From Microbacteriaceae bacterium PS02068 (GTDB taxonomy: Bacteria; Actinomycetota; Actinomycetes; Actinomycetales; Microbacteriaceae): DNA of 64,000 bases. A program made the position numbers and the translations under genes. The notes below the pieces were generated by a model. The model made no database searches. It saw only the letters and a program-made list of their open reading frames with translations, and was not told where the DNA came from. The stretch is taken from contig JASCPF010000004.1 in assembly GCA_029959325.1 (NCBI GenBank), forward strand, positions 40,537 to 104,536, read 5' to 3'. The first letter of the stretch is position 1. The number at the start of each line of letters is the position of its first letter. Shown piece after piece: positions 50,372 through 58,935 of the stretch.

Positions 50372-51498
50372 GCGGCGCCCCCTTCGAACGAGGCCTCGTA
50401 GTCGGCGAGCCAGCGCGCCTGCTCGGTCATGAGCGGGTGCGGGTCGCTGTAGACGTGCGCGAACATGGTGGATGCCTCGAGCCCGCCGAGCGCGCCGGTG
50501 CGCACGCGGACGTCGTCCGCGTAGGCGGCGGCCTCGGCATCCACTCCCTCGAAGAACGCGCTCGAGGCGCCGCGGCCCTCGAGATACGCGCGCATGCGGA
50601 TGATCGGATCGCGCAGCGCCCACGCGTGCTCTTCGTCGGAGGTGCGGTACTTGGTGGGGTCATCGCTCGTGGTGTGCGCGCCCATGCGGTAGGTCATCGC
50701 CTCGATGGCCTGCGGGCCACCGCCGGCGCGCGCCTCGTCGAGCGCGAGCTTGGAGACGGCGTAGCTGGCGAGCACGTCGTTGCCGTCGACGACGGTCGAG
50801 GGCATGCCGTAGCCCGCGGCGCGGGTGTGCAGCGGCGCCCGCGACTGCGTCGCCACCGGCACCGAGATCGCCCACTGGTTGTTCTGCAGGAAGAAGACCT
50901 GCGGCGTGCGGTAGGTGTTCGCGAAGACCATCGCCTCGTGCACGTCGCCCTGGCTCGACGCGCCGTCGCCGTAGTAGACGATGACGGCGGCATCGCGTTC
51001 GGGGTCGCCCGTGCCGGTCTTGCCGTCGAAGACGAGGCCCATGCCGAATCCGGTCGCGTGCAGCGTCTGCGAGCCGAGCACGAGCGTGTAGATGTGCACG
51101 TTGCCGTTGCGGGGGTCGGTCGGGTCCCACCCGCCGTGCGTGAGTCCGCGCATCACGCGGATGATGTCGATCGGGTCGACGCCTCGCGTCGTCGCGACGA
51201 CGTGCTCGCGGTACGACGGGAAGAGGTGGTCTTGCGGGCGAGCGGCACGCACCGATCCGACCTGCGCCGCCTCTTGCCCGAACGACGGCGGCCACAGGGC
51301 GAGCTGACCCTGGCGCTGCAGGTTGGTGGCCTGCCGATCGAACGCACGGACGACCACCATGTCGCGGTAGAACGTCTCGAGGTCGGCATCGGTCAGAGCC
51401 TCGATGATCGGCAGGTAGCGCTCGGCTTCGGCCGACGGGGCGAACGTCCCGTCAGCGGCCAGAACGCGCACGAGTGCCGGGTCGTCAGGCGGGGTCAT
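50368..51498 (-). CDS. 2-oxoacid dehydrogenase E1 component, alpha subunit (BkdA-like)
   Basis: 376 aa. The thiamine diphosphate motif GDGASSQGDVHEAMVFAN ends in QNNQWAIS; SFGQEAAQVGSVRA and the phosphorylation-loop region YRMGAHTTSDDPTKYR are typical of branched-chain E1alpha. It decarboxylates branched 2-oxoacids and passes the acyl group to E2. The gene order E1alpha-E1beta-E2 is on one strand, with 4-nt and 23-nt junctions. Confidence 0.93.
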   Translation of the reverse strand: MTPPDDPALVRVLAADGTFAPSAEAERYLPIIEALTDADLETFYRDMVVVRAFDRQATNLQRQGQLALWPPSFGQEAAQVGSVRAARPQDHLFPSYREHVVATTRGVDPIDIIRVMRGLTHGGWDPTDPRNGNVHIYTLVLGSQTLHATGFGMGLVFDGKTGTGDPERDAAVIVYYGDGASSQGDVHEAMVFANTYRTPQVFFLQNNQWAISVPVATQSRAPLHTRAAGYGMPSTVVDGNDVLASYAVSKLALDEARAGGGPQAIEAMTYRMGAHTTSDDPTKYRTSDEEHAWALRDPIIRMRAYLEGRGASSAFFEGVDAEAAAYADDVRVRTGALGGLEASTMFAHVYSDPHPLMTEQARWLADYEASFEGGAA

Positions 51499-51564
51499 GA
51501 CTCCACGCTAGACCCGCACGTATGCGGGCGTCTGCATGAAATCGACAATGGATGCCGCGAACCG

Positions 51565-52641
51565 TCAGCGCTCGGCGACAGCGGCGGCGACGTCGACGAC
51601 GGCATCGACCGACTCGTGCTCGCCGATCGAGATGCGCACGCCGTGCCCCGCGAAGGGGCGCACGATGAGCCCGGCGGACTCGAACGCCGCCGCCACCTCG
51701 AGGGCCCGGTCACCCGCCGGCAGCCACACGAAGTTGCCCTGCGCGGTGGGCACATCCCAGCCCGCATCACGCAGGCGCAGGACGAGCGCGTCGCGGCGCT
51801 CGGCGATCGTGCGCACCCGCTCGAGCAGCTCGGCCTCGGCATCGAGACTCGCCAGGGCCGCCTCTTCCGCATGGGCCGTGACCGACAGCGGGATGCCCGT
51901 GCTGCGTGCCGCCGCGAGGATGCGCGGGTCGCCGACGGCGTAGCCGACGCGCAGCCCCGCGAGACCGTACGCCTTCGAGAACGTGCGCAGCACGACGACG
52001 TTCGGGCGGCCCGCCGCGAGCACGACCTCGCCCTTCACTGCCGCGGGATCGGTCACGAACTCGACGTACGCCTCGTCGAGCACGACGAGCACATCGCTCG
52101 GGATCTGCGCGACGAAGGCATCGAAGCCCTGCTGGGTCACGACCGGACCGGTCGGGTTGTTCGGCGTGCAGACGATCACCATGCGCGTGCGATCGGTGAC
52201 CGCCGCCGCCAGGGCATCGAGGTCGTGGCCCCCGTCGGCAGTGTTCGGCACGGTCACGGCCGTTGCACCGGCGACGGTCGCGAGAGACGGGTAGGCCTCG
52301 AACGAGCGCCACGAGAAGAGGATCTCGTCGCCCGGCCCGCTCGTCGCCTGCGCGAGCTGGAAGAGAATCGACACCGATCCCGCGGCGATGTGCACCGCGT
52401 CGGCGGCGACGCCGAACCGCTCGGCGAGACGCGCGCGCAGCCGCGAGGCCGAGGCATCCGGATAGCGATGGAAGTTCACGGCCGACTGCATCGCCTGGAC
52501 GACGCCCGGCAGGGGCTCGAAGGGGTTCTCGTTGCTCGACAGCTTGAACGCGTCTGGCCCCGCCTGCTTGCCCTGCGTGTATGCGGGAAGCGCCGCGATC
52601 TCGGGGCGGATGCGGATGGGGTGCTCGGGCGCGTCGGTCAC
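51565..52641 (-). CDS. Histidinol-phosphate/aromatic aminotransferase family protein (HisC-like)
   Basis: 358 aa fold-type I PLP enzyme: [63 protein letters not shown] and the PLP lysine in [20 protein letters not shown]. The GTG start is preceded by no clear ribosome site. The lack of nearby his genes suggests the second-copy aromatic aminotransferase (Pat/AroAT) of actinobacteria and not the histidine-pathway enzyme. It might also supply oxoacids to the dehydrogenase next to it. Confidence 0.85.
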   Translation of the reverse strand: MTDAPEHPIRIRPEIAALPAYTQGKQAGPDAFKLSSNENPFEPLPGVVQAMQSAVNFHRYPDASASRLRARLAERFGVAADAVHIAAGSVSILFQLAQATSGPGDEILFSWRSFEAYPSLATVAGATAVTVPNTADGGHDLDALAAAVTDRTRMVIVCTPNNPTGPVVTQQGFDAFVAQIPSDVLVVLDEAYVEFVTDPAAVKGEVVLAAGRPNVVVLRTFSKAYGLAGLRVGYAVGDPRILAAARSTGIPLSVTAHAEEAALASLDAEAELLERVRTIAERRDALVLRLRDAGWDVPTAQGNFVWLPAGDRALEVAAAFESAGLIVRPFAGHGVRISIGEHESVDAVVDVAAAVAER

Positions 52642-52675
52642 ACGACGAGTCTACGAGGCGATGCCGCGACCGTTG

Positions 52676-52707
52676 TGGTATCAATTCGGTGGCGATACCA
52701 TTTCGGT
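52676..52707 (+). promoter_or_regulatory. GGTAT operator repeats before the Phd/Doc-like pair
   Basis: TGGTATC (52676-52682) and GATACCA (52694-52700) are perfect 7-base arms. ATACC-ATTTC-GGTAT continues to the start codon at 52708, so three half-sites alternate in orientation. This is typical of autoregulated toxin-antitoxin promoters. Confidence 0.6.
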
Positions 52708-52914
52708 ATGGCCATGACGCTGCGACTGCCCGAAGAGCTCGACGCTCAGCTCGAGGCGCTCGCGCGCCAGCGCGGCACGTCGAAGCATGCCCTGCTGATC
52801 GAAGCGTCCGATCGCTTCGTCCGTTCGGAGTCGAAGACCGATCGGGTGCTGCAGGCCGTCGATGAGATCTCCGACCAATACGCTGACGCGATCCGTCGCC
52901 TCGAAGACGCGTGA
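52708..52914 (+). CDS. Ribbon-helix-helix antitoxin of a Doc-type pair
   Basis: 68 aa. MTLRLPEELDAQLEALARQR followed by GTSKHALLIEASDRFV is a ribbon-helix-helix N-terminus; the C-terminal helix with DRVLQAVDEISDQYADAI would cover the toxin. Its stop overlaps the toxin GTG by 4 nt (GTGA). The operator-like repeats run right up to its ATG. Confidence 0.85.
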   Translation: MAMTLRLPEELDAQLEALARQRGTSKHALLIEASDRFVRSESKTDRVLQAVDEISDQYADAIRRLEDA

Positions 52915-53279
52915 CGGAGTACATCGAGCCCGAGCAGGCGATGGCGGTCGTCGCGCGACTCGGCCTGCACGTTCGTGACGAGGGGCTGCTGTTTTCAGCG
53001 TTGGCGCGGCCGGCCGCGTCGATGTTCGGGCAAGAGGCATACCCCGATCTCTTCGACAAAGCCGCTGCGCTGTTCTCGTCGCTGGCACAGAACCACCCCC
53101 CCTTCGACGGGAACAAGCGGCTCTCGCTGTACCTCACCTTCGCGTTCCTGCGCATCAACGGCGTGCGCGCCACGCTCTCGACCGACGACGCGTTCGACCT
53201 CGTGCTGGCCGTCGCGCAGAGCAAGCTCGAGCTCACCGACATCGCAGGTTCCCTCCGCGAGCACTCCCTGCGAGACTGA
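52911..53279 (+). CDS. Fic/Doc-family toxin (Doc-like)
   Basis: 122 aa. The Doc/Fic core helix pair contains NHPPFDGNKRLSLYLTFAFL. In the motif HxFx[D/N]GNKR the His, Asp, Asn, Lys and Arg are kept, but the order is H-P-P-F-D, so Phe is one position later than in Doc of phage P1. Doc phosphorylates EF-Tu and stops translation. The length is normal, so the toxin looks intact. It is coupled to its antitoxin by overlap. Confidence 0.85.
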   Translation: MTEYIEPEQAMAVVARLGLHVRDEGLLFSALARPAASMFGQEAYPDLFDKAAALFSSLAQNHPPFDGNKRLSLYLTFAFLRINGVRATLSTDDAFDLVLAVAQSKLELTDIAGSLREHSLRD

Positions 53280-53286
53280 CCACACC

Positions 53287-53682
53287 ATGCGCTTTTTCAT
53301 CCGGGTCATCGTCAACGCTTTCGCTATCTGGGTCGTCACCCTCATGCCGTTCCTCATGACGACCGTCATCGCGTTCCCGCCGGGCGAGACGCTGCAGTTG
53401 GTCCTGACCCTGCTGATCGTCGCGGCGGTGTTCGCGCTCGTGAACAGCATCATCGGCACCGTCATCAAGGTCGTCGCGTTCCCGATCTACATCCTCACGC
53501 TGGGCCTCATCTCCTTCCTCGTGAACGGATTGCTGCTGCTGATCACGGCGTGGTTCACGCACTGGTGGAACTGGGGCCTGCGCGTCGAAGACCTCTGGCA
53601 CGGCATTCTCGCCGCGATCGTGATCTCGCTCATCAACTGGGTGTTCGGGATCATCCTGCGTCCGCAGATGAAGAAGCGCTGA
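53287..53682 (+). CDS. Phage-holin-family (PF04020) small membrane protein
   Basis: 131 aa with four membrane helices: VIVNAFAIWVVTLMPFLMTT, LTLLIVAAVFALVNSIIG, FPIYILTLGLISFLVNGLLL and ILAAIVISLINWVFGIIL, the pattern of the phage_holin_4_2 family (YvlD-like). Despite the name these are cellular proteins of unknown role. It starts 7 nt after the Doc gene and ends 32 nt inside the convergent hydrolase gene. Confidence 0.85.
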   Translation: MRFFIRVIVNAFAIWVVTLMPFLMTTVIAFPPGETLQLVLTLLIVAAVFALVNSIIGTVIKVVAFPIYILTLGLISFLVNGLLLLITAWFTHWWNWGLRVEDLWHGILAAIVISLINWVFGIILRPQMKKR

Positions 53683-55006
53683 CGCCTGACTCGCCGCGCG
53701 CGTACGGCGCGGGCTCGATCGGAGCCCGCGGAGGTTCATCGCGCGATGCCCCGTACACGATGACGTCCACTGATTCGGCCTGAGCGAGATCGGCGAACTG
53801 TGCGCGGACGGCATCCATGCGCGGGTCGGACGACGCATCGAGCAGACGGGCGGTGTCGCGGTAGGCATCCAGGTCGTGCGGGCCGAGCAGCCCGTCGCCG
53901 CCGGCGACAGTACCGGGAGCGTCGCGGGATGCCACGAAGCTGCCCTCGGCACCCACCCCGCCGGGGAAGCCACCACCCGCCAGAGCCGAGACCGGATCGT
54001 CGTTGTGGCGGATGGCGACGCTGAGCGTCTGATCGCCGACATCAGCCTGCACGGGATCGCCGAAGGTCATCACCATCGGCACGTCGTAGTCGCCGGAGGC
54101 CGCGACGAACGAAGCGACCATTCCGCCCTGCGAGTAGCCGGCGAGACCCACCCGATCGCCGGGCCCGGCGCCGGCGTCGGCGAGCGCCGCCTGTACGGCG
54201 GCGAACGAGGCTTCGTCTCGGCGCGTGTACATCGCGATGTTGGAATCCCCATCCCACGCCTCGTCGCCGCCTCCCGGGTTTGTTCCCGCGATGTACGCGA
54301 CGAAGCGCTTCGAACCGTCGGGCATGGTGTACCGCTCGACCCGCACGCGGCCATCACCCTGGGGAATGCGATCGACGATCTGCGCCACGGAGGTCGGCGC
54401 CGTCGTGCGCCCACCGCCGGTGCGGGTGATCTGCACGGGCGGGGCCTCTCCGGCGAGGACGGCGCCGCGCGGCACCGTGCCCAGCCCGGTGGCCCCGATG
54501 ACACCGGTGGCCGCGAGCGCCAGCACGCCGACGTTCACACCGAGCAATCCGAACACCCCGTACTGCTCGGTCAACGCCTCCGCCTGCTCTGTGCGCCACC
54601 TCAGCACATCGATCGCAAGGCCCGCGGACGCCAGCGGACTGCCCGCCATCAGCGCGGCGGCCCGCGCACGTAGGTCGAGGGCCCGCTGTTCATCTCCGGC
54701 CGCCTCCGCCACGGAGATCTGCGAGGTCACCTCGACCAGCTCGTAGATGTCGGCCATCGTGCGCAGGTCGGCGGCGAGCCGCCGGGCGTGGTCGGCGGCG
54801 TCGGACGCGTGCCCGGACGGAGGGAAGATCCACACGCCCGCCTGATCGAGCGCGCGACTCGCGCGCGTGAGAGTCGCGCCGACGTCGCCGCACGCGCTCG
54901 CCACCCCCGTCAGCTGCTGGGCGGCAGTGCGTAGGCTCTCCGTGTCGACGGCGACGACACCCCCGCTGCGAATGTCGAGATCGTCGCCGGAGCCACGGTG
55001 CCTCAT
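53651..55006 (-). CDS. Alpha/beta hydrolase with WXG-like helical N-terminus
   Basis: 451 aa. Residues 15-130 are helical with Ala-rich heptads (DTESLRTAAQQLTGVASACG, then RLAADLRTMADIYELVEVTS), like ESX-type proteins. A hydrophobic segment (GVFGLLGVNVGVLALAATGVIGA) and a lipase-like domain follow: VAYIAGTNPGG, the nucleophile elbow GLAGYSQGGMVAS, and an Asp/His pair expected in RHNDDPVSAL and GPHDLDAY. It resembles PE/PPE-type or WXG-linked lipases. The ATG overlaps the stop of the small WXG-like gene. A secreted or surface esterase is inferred. Confidence 0.78.
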   Translation of the reverse strand: MRHRGSGDDLDIRSGGVVAVDTESLRTAAQQLTGVASACGDVGATLTRASRALDQAGVWIFPPSGHASDAADHARRLAADLRTMADIYELVEVTSQISVAEAAGDEQRALDLRARAAALMAGSPLASAGLAIDVLRWRTEQAEALTEQYGVFGLLGVNVGVLALAATGVIGATGLGTVPRGAVLAGEAPPVQITRTGGGRTTAPTSVAQIVDRIPQGDGRVRVERYTMPDGSKRFVAYIAGTNPGGGDEAWDGDSNIAMYTRRDEASFAAVQAALADAGAGPGDRVGLAGYSQGGMVASFVAASGDYDVPMVMTFGDPVQADVGDQTLSVAIRHNDDPVSALAGGGFPGGVGAEGSFVASRDAPGTVAGGDGLLGPHDLDAYRDTARLLDASSDPRMDAVRAQFADLAQAESVDVIVYGASRDEPPRAPIEPAPYARGESGVSASSSADAG

Positions 55007-55281
55007 GACCACCTCCGCAAGGCGACTGCGCCGGGCGCGCGCTGCGCGTCAGCGACCTGGTCGGCGGCCACCGCGATCCTGCCGACGAGGCCGGCCAGTT
55101 CGTCGACGAGCCGGGCGATGCCCGCGCGGTAGTCCTGTGTGGCGCGCGCGCGCCAATCGGTGGCATCCGCGAGCGCGCTGACCCGATGTCGCAGGGCCTC
55201 GGTGTCGATGTTCGCGTCGCGCAGCAGCCGGCGAGCTGCGTCGAGCGCGGCCTGGGTCTGAGGGTCGGTGAGGGAATCCAT
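55003..55281 (-). CDS. Small WXG100/ESAT-6-like protein
   Basis: 92 aa, entirely helical by composition, with DATDWRARATQDYRAGIARL at the position of the WXG turn (W-R-A instead of W-x-G) followed by a second amphipathic helix LVDELAGLVGRIAVAADQVA. No signal peptide. Its stop overlaps the hydrolase ATG (ATGA). In type VII systems such a protein would be the export partner of the larger protein; no ESX ATPase gene is in this window. Confidence 0.65.
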   Translation of the reverse strand: MDSLTDPQTQAALDAARRLLRDANIDTEALRHRVSALADATDWRARATQDYRAGIARLVDELAGLVGRIAVAADQVADAQRAPGAVALRRWS

Positions 55282-55418
55282 CCGTCGACTGTGGCGCTTC
55301 GCCGGCGCGTCTGAGGGCCCACACGGTCGATCCGTGGAGAGATCTGCAGAACCGCGCTCTGGGGAGGAGGCGACGCGCGCTCTTCCCCCCGCACCCGGCA
55401 CTGACCCAGAATGAGGAG

Positions 55419-55922
55419 GTGCCGCGCCCCGACTCTCCCTTCCGCGTCGCGTTCGTGTGCACCGGGAACATCTGCCGGTCGCCCATGGCCGAGGTCGTCT
55501 TCCGCGACTTCGCGCAGCGCGCGGGGCTCGGCGAGTACGTGGCATCCACCAGCCTCGGCACCGGCGACTGGCACGTCGGCGAGCGCGCCGACGTGCGCAC
55601 CCTCGACGCGCTGCGCCGGCGCGGCTACGACGGCGAGCGACACCGCGCCCGACAGTTCAGCCTCGACGATTTCGACCGCAACGACCTCATCGTCGCGCTC
55701 GACCGCTCGCACGAGCGCATTCTGTCGAGCTGGGCGCGCACCGGAGACGACGCCGACAAGCTCGCCCTGTTGATGTCGTTCGATCCGACTCCGGGTGTGC
55801 TCGACGTGCCGGATCCCTACTATGCGGGGCAGGAAATGTTCGATGACGTGCTCGGTATGATCGAAAGCGCGAGCCGGGCGCTCTTCCGGCAACTCGAACC
55901 CGCGATACGTCCGTTGTCGTGA
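55419..55922 (+). CDS. Low-molecular-weight protein-tyrosine phosphatase
   Basis: 167 aa. The P-loop CTGNICRS (residues 14-21) holds nucleophile Cys14 and Arg20; the general acid is in DPYY (about residue 129). It removes phosphate from tyrosines or acts on arsenate-like substrates. The GTG start is directly preceded by GAGGAG; CAGAAT further upstream could be a -10, so translation may be leaderless. Not adjacent to a tyrosine kinase gene. Confidence 0.92.
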   Translation: MPRPDSPFRVAFVCTGNICRSPMAEVVFRDFAQRAGLGEYVASTSLGTGDWHVGERADVRTLDALRRRGYDGERHRARQFSLDDFDRNDLIVALDRSHERILSSWARTGDDADKLALLMSFDPTPGVLDVPDPYYAGQEMFDDVLGMIESASRALFRQLEPAIRPLS

Positions 55923-55959
55923 CCCCTGCGCGAGGCGCCGCGTCAGCGATCGGAGTCCT

Positions 55960-57342
55960 GTGACCACTTCCCTCCCGCCTCAGCCCCTGAGCCCCCTCGA
56001 TGGCCGCTACCGCGCCGCCGTCGCAGGGCTCGCCGACTACCTTTCCGAGGCGGGCCTCAACCGTGCCCGCGTCGAGGTCGAGGTCGAGTGGATCATCACG
56101 CTGACAGACCGCGGTCTGTTCGGCGCGGCACCGCTGACGGATGCCCAGAAGCACAGCCTGCGCGCGCTGTATCTGGACTTCGGCCAGGCCGAGATCGACT
56201 GGCTCGCCGCGAAGGAAGCGGTCACGCGCCACGACGTCAAGGCGGTCGAGTACCTCGTGCGCGATCGGCTCGGGGCGCTGGGGCTCGACGCCGTCGCCGA
56301 GCTGACGCACTTCGCGTGCACGAGCGAGGACATCAACTCGGCGTCGTACGCCCTCACCGTCAAGCGGGCCGTCGAGGACGTGTGGCTGCCGAAGGCGCGC
56401 ACGCTGATGATGTCGATCGTGCGCCTCGCCGACCAGCATCGCGACGCGCCGATGCTCTCCCGGACACACGGCCAGCCGGCCACCCCGACGACCATGGGCA
56501 AGGAGCTCGCGGTGTTCGCGCACCGCATCGTGCGGGTCATCGCCAAGATCGAGGGCGGCGAGTACCTCGCCAAGTTCTCGGGCGCCACCGGTACGTGGTC
56601 GGCACATCTCGCCGCGGCGCCGGATGTCGACTGGCCCGAGCTCTCGCGCGGCTTCATCGAGGGTCTCGGCCTCGACTTCAACCCGCTGACAACGCAGATC
56701 GAGTCGCACGACTGGCAGGTCGAGCTCTACGACCGCGTGCGCCACGTCGGGGGAATCCTGCACAACCTCGCGACCGACATCTGGACCTACATCTCGATGG
56801 GCTTCTTCGCGCAGATCCCGGTCGCGGGCGCGACGGGGTCATCGACCATGCCGCACAAGATCAATCCGATCCGCTTCGAGAACGCCGAAGCGAACCTCGA
56901 GATCGCGGGCGGGCTGTTCCAGACCCTGGCATCCACCCTCGTCACCTCGCGCATGCAGCGCGACCTCACCGACTCGACGACGCAGCGCAACATCGGCGTC
57001 GCGTTCGGGCACTCGCTGCTCGCCATCGACAATCTCGAGCGCGGGCTGAAGGAGATCCTGCTCGCGCGCGACGTGCTGCTGGCCGACCTCGACGGCAACT
57101 GGGAGGTGCTCGCCGAGGCGATCCAGACCGTCGTGCGCGCCGAGATCGTCGCGGGTCGCTCGCAGATCACCGACCCGTACGCGCTGCTGAAGGACCTGAC
57201 GCGCGGGCGCCGAGTCGGGGCCCCCGAGTTGGCGGAGTTCGTGCAGGGCCTCGACATCGGTGCGGATGCCAAGGCGCGCCTGATCGCGCTGACGCCCGCG
57301 ACCTACACGGGCCTCGCCGACGAGCTCGTCGGCGAGATGTAG
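55960..57342 (+). CDS. purB: Adenylosuccinate lyase
   Basis: 460 aa fumarase/aspartase superfamily. LSPLDGRYRAAVAGLADYLS at the N-terminus, THFACTSEDINSASYAL, LSRTHGQPATPTTMGKELAV (general acid His) and the signature GSSTMPHKINPIRFENAEAN (catalytic Ser loop). It makes AMP from adenylosuccinate and acts earlier in purine synthesis on SAICAR. It is of the E. coli-like long form. GTG at 55960 has GGAG upstream. Confidence 0.97.
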   Translation: MTTSLPPQPLSPLDGRYRAAVAGLADYLSEAGLNRARVEVEVEWIITLTDRGLFGAAPLTDAQKHSLRALYLDFGQAEIDWLAAKEAVTRHDVKAVEYLVRDRLGALGLDAVAELTHFACTSEDINSASYALTVKRAVEDVWLPKARTLMMSIVRLADQHRDAPMLSRTHGQPATPTTMGKELAVFAHRIVRVIAKIEGGEYLAKFSGATGTWSAHLAAAPDVDWPELSRGFIEGLGLDFNPLTTQIESHDWQVELYDRVRHVGGILHNLATDIWTYISMGFFAQIPVAGATGSSTMPHKINPIRFENAEANLEIAGGLFQTLASTLVTSRMQRDLTDSTTQRNIGVAFGHSLLAIDNLERGLKEILLARDVLLADLDGNWEVLAEAIQTVVRAEIVAGRSQITDPYALLKDLTRGRRVGAPELAEFVQGLDIGADAKARLIALTPATYTGLADELVGEM

Positions 57343-57357
57343 CCCGCCGCTCCTGCC

Positions 57358-57390
57358 CTCGGTTCTGACCTCGGTTCTGACCTCGGTCAG
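57358..57390. repeat. 12-bp tandem repeat and hairpin after purB
   Basis: CTCGGTTCTGAC occurs twice head to tail (57358-57369, 57370-57381) plus a half copy. CTGACC-TC-GGTCAG (57377-57390) forms a hairpin between the convergent purB and 57409 genes and may act as a bidirectional terminator. Confidence 0.55.
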
Positions 57391-57408
57391 GACTCGGGGC
57401 GACTCGGG

Positions 57409-57741
57409 TCAGGCTTCGGGGCGAGGAGCCTCGGGCGGGGCATCCGCATCGCCGTCGGTGGCTTCCGGCAGCAGCACGCCCTGATCGACGGGCCGGGTGA
57501 CCTGGGCCGGGTCGACGGCGAGCATGAGCAGCGCGATGATCACGAGCGTCGCGATGAACGAGATCCCCGCGACCACGAGCGAGACCACCACGACCTTGGC
57601 GCGCTCGTCGCCGGTGAGGTCCTGGAAGAAGCCCATCGAGACGAGCGCGATGATGCCGCCGAAGGCCGCCGCCGCGAACGCGAAGCCGAGCAGCTGGACG
57701 GGCTTCATGATGTCGCGGCGAGTGGTGCGATGGTCGGTCAT
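57409..57741 (-). CDS. Small two-helix membrane protein, function unknown
   Basis: 110 aa. Two membrane helices (PVQLLGFAFAAAAFGGIIALVS and VVVVSLVVAGISFIATLVIIALL) flank a short charged loop GFFQDLTGDERAK; the C-terminal 30 residues are acidic and Pro-rich. ATG overlaps the stop of the upstream membrane-protein gene (ATGA), so the two products probably work together. I do not recognise a named family. Confidence 0.75.
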   Translation of the reverse strand: MTDHRTTRRDIMKPVQLLGFAFAAAAFGGIIALVSMGFFQDLTGDERAKVVVVSLVVAGISFIATLVIIALLMLAVDPAQVTRPVDQGVLLPEATDGDADAPPEAPRPEA

Positions 57742-58424
57742 GCGGTCTCTCCTGCGGGGCGAGCGATGTCGGCCCCCGCCGTGTCGGTGCTCGCGGTCGT
57801 CGTGACGGCGCCCGCATCGGCGCGGCGCGGCGAGAACCCGGCGATGCCGAGGAACACCGCGACGATCGCCGCGTAGCCGCCGAAGATCCCGACGCCGATC
57901 ACGATGCCGGTGAGGGTGAACGTCGCGTCGGCGTCCTTGATGAAGTACTCGAGGCTGTAGGCCGGGTTCACCAGTAGCAGCCCGGCTGCGAGGGCGAGGG
58001 TGATCGCGCCGATGAGGATCGCATCGCGCGCCGCGGGATCTGCCGAGCGACGAGCGCGGATGCCTGCGGCGAGCTCGATCACTCCCGAGAGCACGGCCCA
58101 CGCGATCACGACGACGAAGAACATCGTCGTGGTGCGCAGGGGTGGGATGCCCGTGACCATGCCGGCGACGAGACTGACGACCCCAAGGAGGATCGGCACG
58201 CCCCGCGTACCCGGGGTCTCGCGCGTGGCGGAACGGAACACGAGCCATGCCGCGGCGAAGAAGACGAGCGCCGTCGAGATCGCGAAGCCGCTGAAGATCG
58301 CGAGGCCGACCGATGCCGAGTGGTCGGCCGAGAACGTGATCATGACCGCCGCCAGCGCCGCGAAGAGCGCGCGCGCGAGCTGCAGGTGACGCACCTCGAA
58401 GGTGCGAACAGGCGCTTCAGTCAC
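57738..58424 (-). CDS. Multi-pass membrane protein (HdeD/DUF308-like)
   Basis: 228 aa with seven or so helices. GVPILLGVVSLVAGMVTGIP, TTTMFFVVVIAWAVLSGVIE and LAAGIRARRSADPAARDAIL suggest HdeD-like repeats, in which WAVLSGVIELAAGIR is characteristic. The C-terminus is Ala/Thr-rich. Databases often label homologs 'acyl-CoA synthetase', which the sequence does not support. Pairs with the gene at 57409. Confidence 0.75.
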   Translation of the reverse strand: MTEAPVRTFEVRHLQLARALFAALAAVMITFSADHSASVGLAIFSGFAISTALVFFAAAWLVFRSATRETPGTRGVPILLGVVSLVAGMVTGIPPLRTTTMFFVVVIAWAVLSGVIELAAGIRARRSADPAARDAILIGAITLALAAGLLLVNPAYSLEYFIKDADATFTLTGIVIGVGIFGGYAAIVAVFLGIAGFSPRRADAGAVTTTASTDTAGADIARPAGETA

Positions 58425-58495
58425 GTGGGCTCATCCGGGCGGTGGAGTGGGAACCTTCCCATTCTAGGTCGCGGCGGCAATCTGGTTCGGGCGGT

Positions 58496-58933
58496 TCAGG
58501 CCACCGCCTGCGTCACGAGCGCGCGGATCCGCTGCTCCACGGCATCCGTCACGTTCACGACGGCGAACGAGACGCCCCACATGTCGCCGTCGTCGAGGTG
58601 CGCGTCTTCCGTGAAGCTCACGGTCGGGTAGCGCGTGTCGAACTTCACGGCGGGCTGCATGAAGAGGACGACCTTGCCGTCCGCCGCGTAGGCCGGGAAG
58701 CCGTAGTACGTCTTGGGATCGAGGTGCGGTGCGACGTCTGCAACGATGCGATGCACCGCGCGGGCGAGATCGCCGTCGACGCCCGTGAGCGCGTCGATCG
58801 CGTCGGCGCAGGCCTCGAGCTCTTTCGCGAGCTTCGCCGCTCCCTTCAGCCCCTTCGTGGTGCGCAGCTCTTCGGCGCGCTGCGCCATCGCGGCGCGCTC
58901 GTCGGCGCTGAACCCGCTCTTGGTGTCGGTCAT
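58496..58933 (-). CDS. DUF1801 (YdhG-like) domain protein
   Basis: 145 aa. HLDPKTYYGFPAYAADGKVV followed by LFMQPAVKFDTRYPTVSF is the DUF1801 pattern of small proteins related to the putative iron chaperone YdhG/Frataxin-like fold. The N-terminus is Lys/Glu-rich and helical. Function unknown. It begins 2 nt after the stop of the VOC-family gene. Confidence 0.82.
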   Translation of the reverse strand: MTDTKSGFSADERAAMAQRAEELRTTKGLKGAAKLAKELEACADAIDALTGVDGDLARAVHRIVADVAPHLDPKTYYGFPAYAADGKVVLFMQPAVKFDTRYPTVSFTEDAHLDDGDMWGVSFAVVNVTDAVEQRIRALVTQAVA

Positions 58934-58935
58934 TG

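Noticed and set aside
48000..51498. Calling the E1/E2 genes pyruvate dehydrogenase
   Set aside because: Actinobacteria usually have a single-chain AceE for pyruvate. The split alpha/beta E1 fits branched-chain oxoacid dehydrogenase better, so no pdh symbol was given.
53287..53682. Prophage remnant suggested by the holin-family protein
   Set aside because: PF04020 proteins are ordinary chromosomal membrane proteins, and there are no other phage genes nearby.
57409..58424. Naming the 57738 membrane protein an acyl-CoA synthetase, as some homologs are labelled
   Set aside because: It is a small multi-helix membrane protein without AMP-binding motifs.
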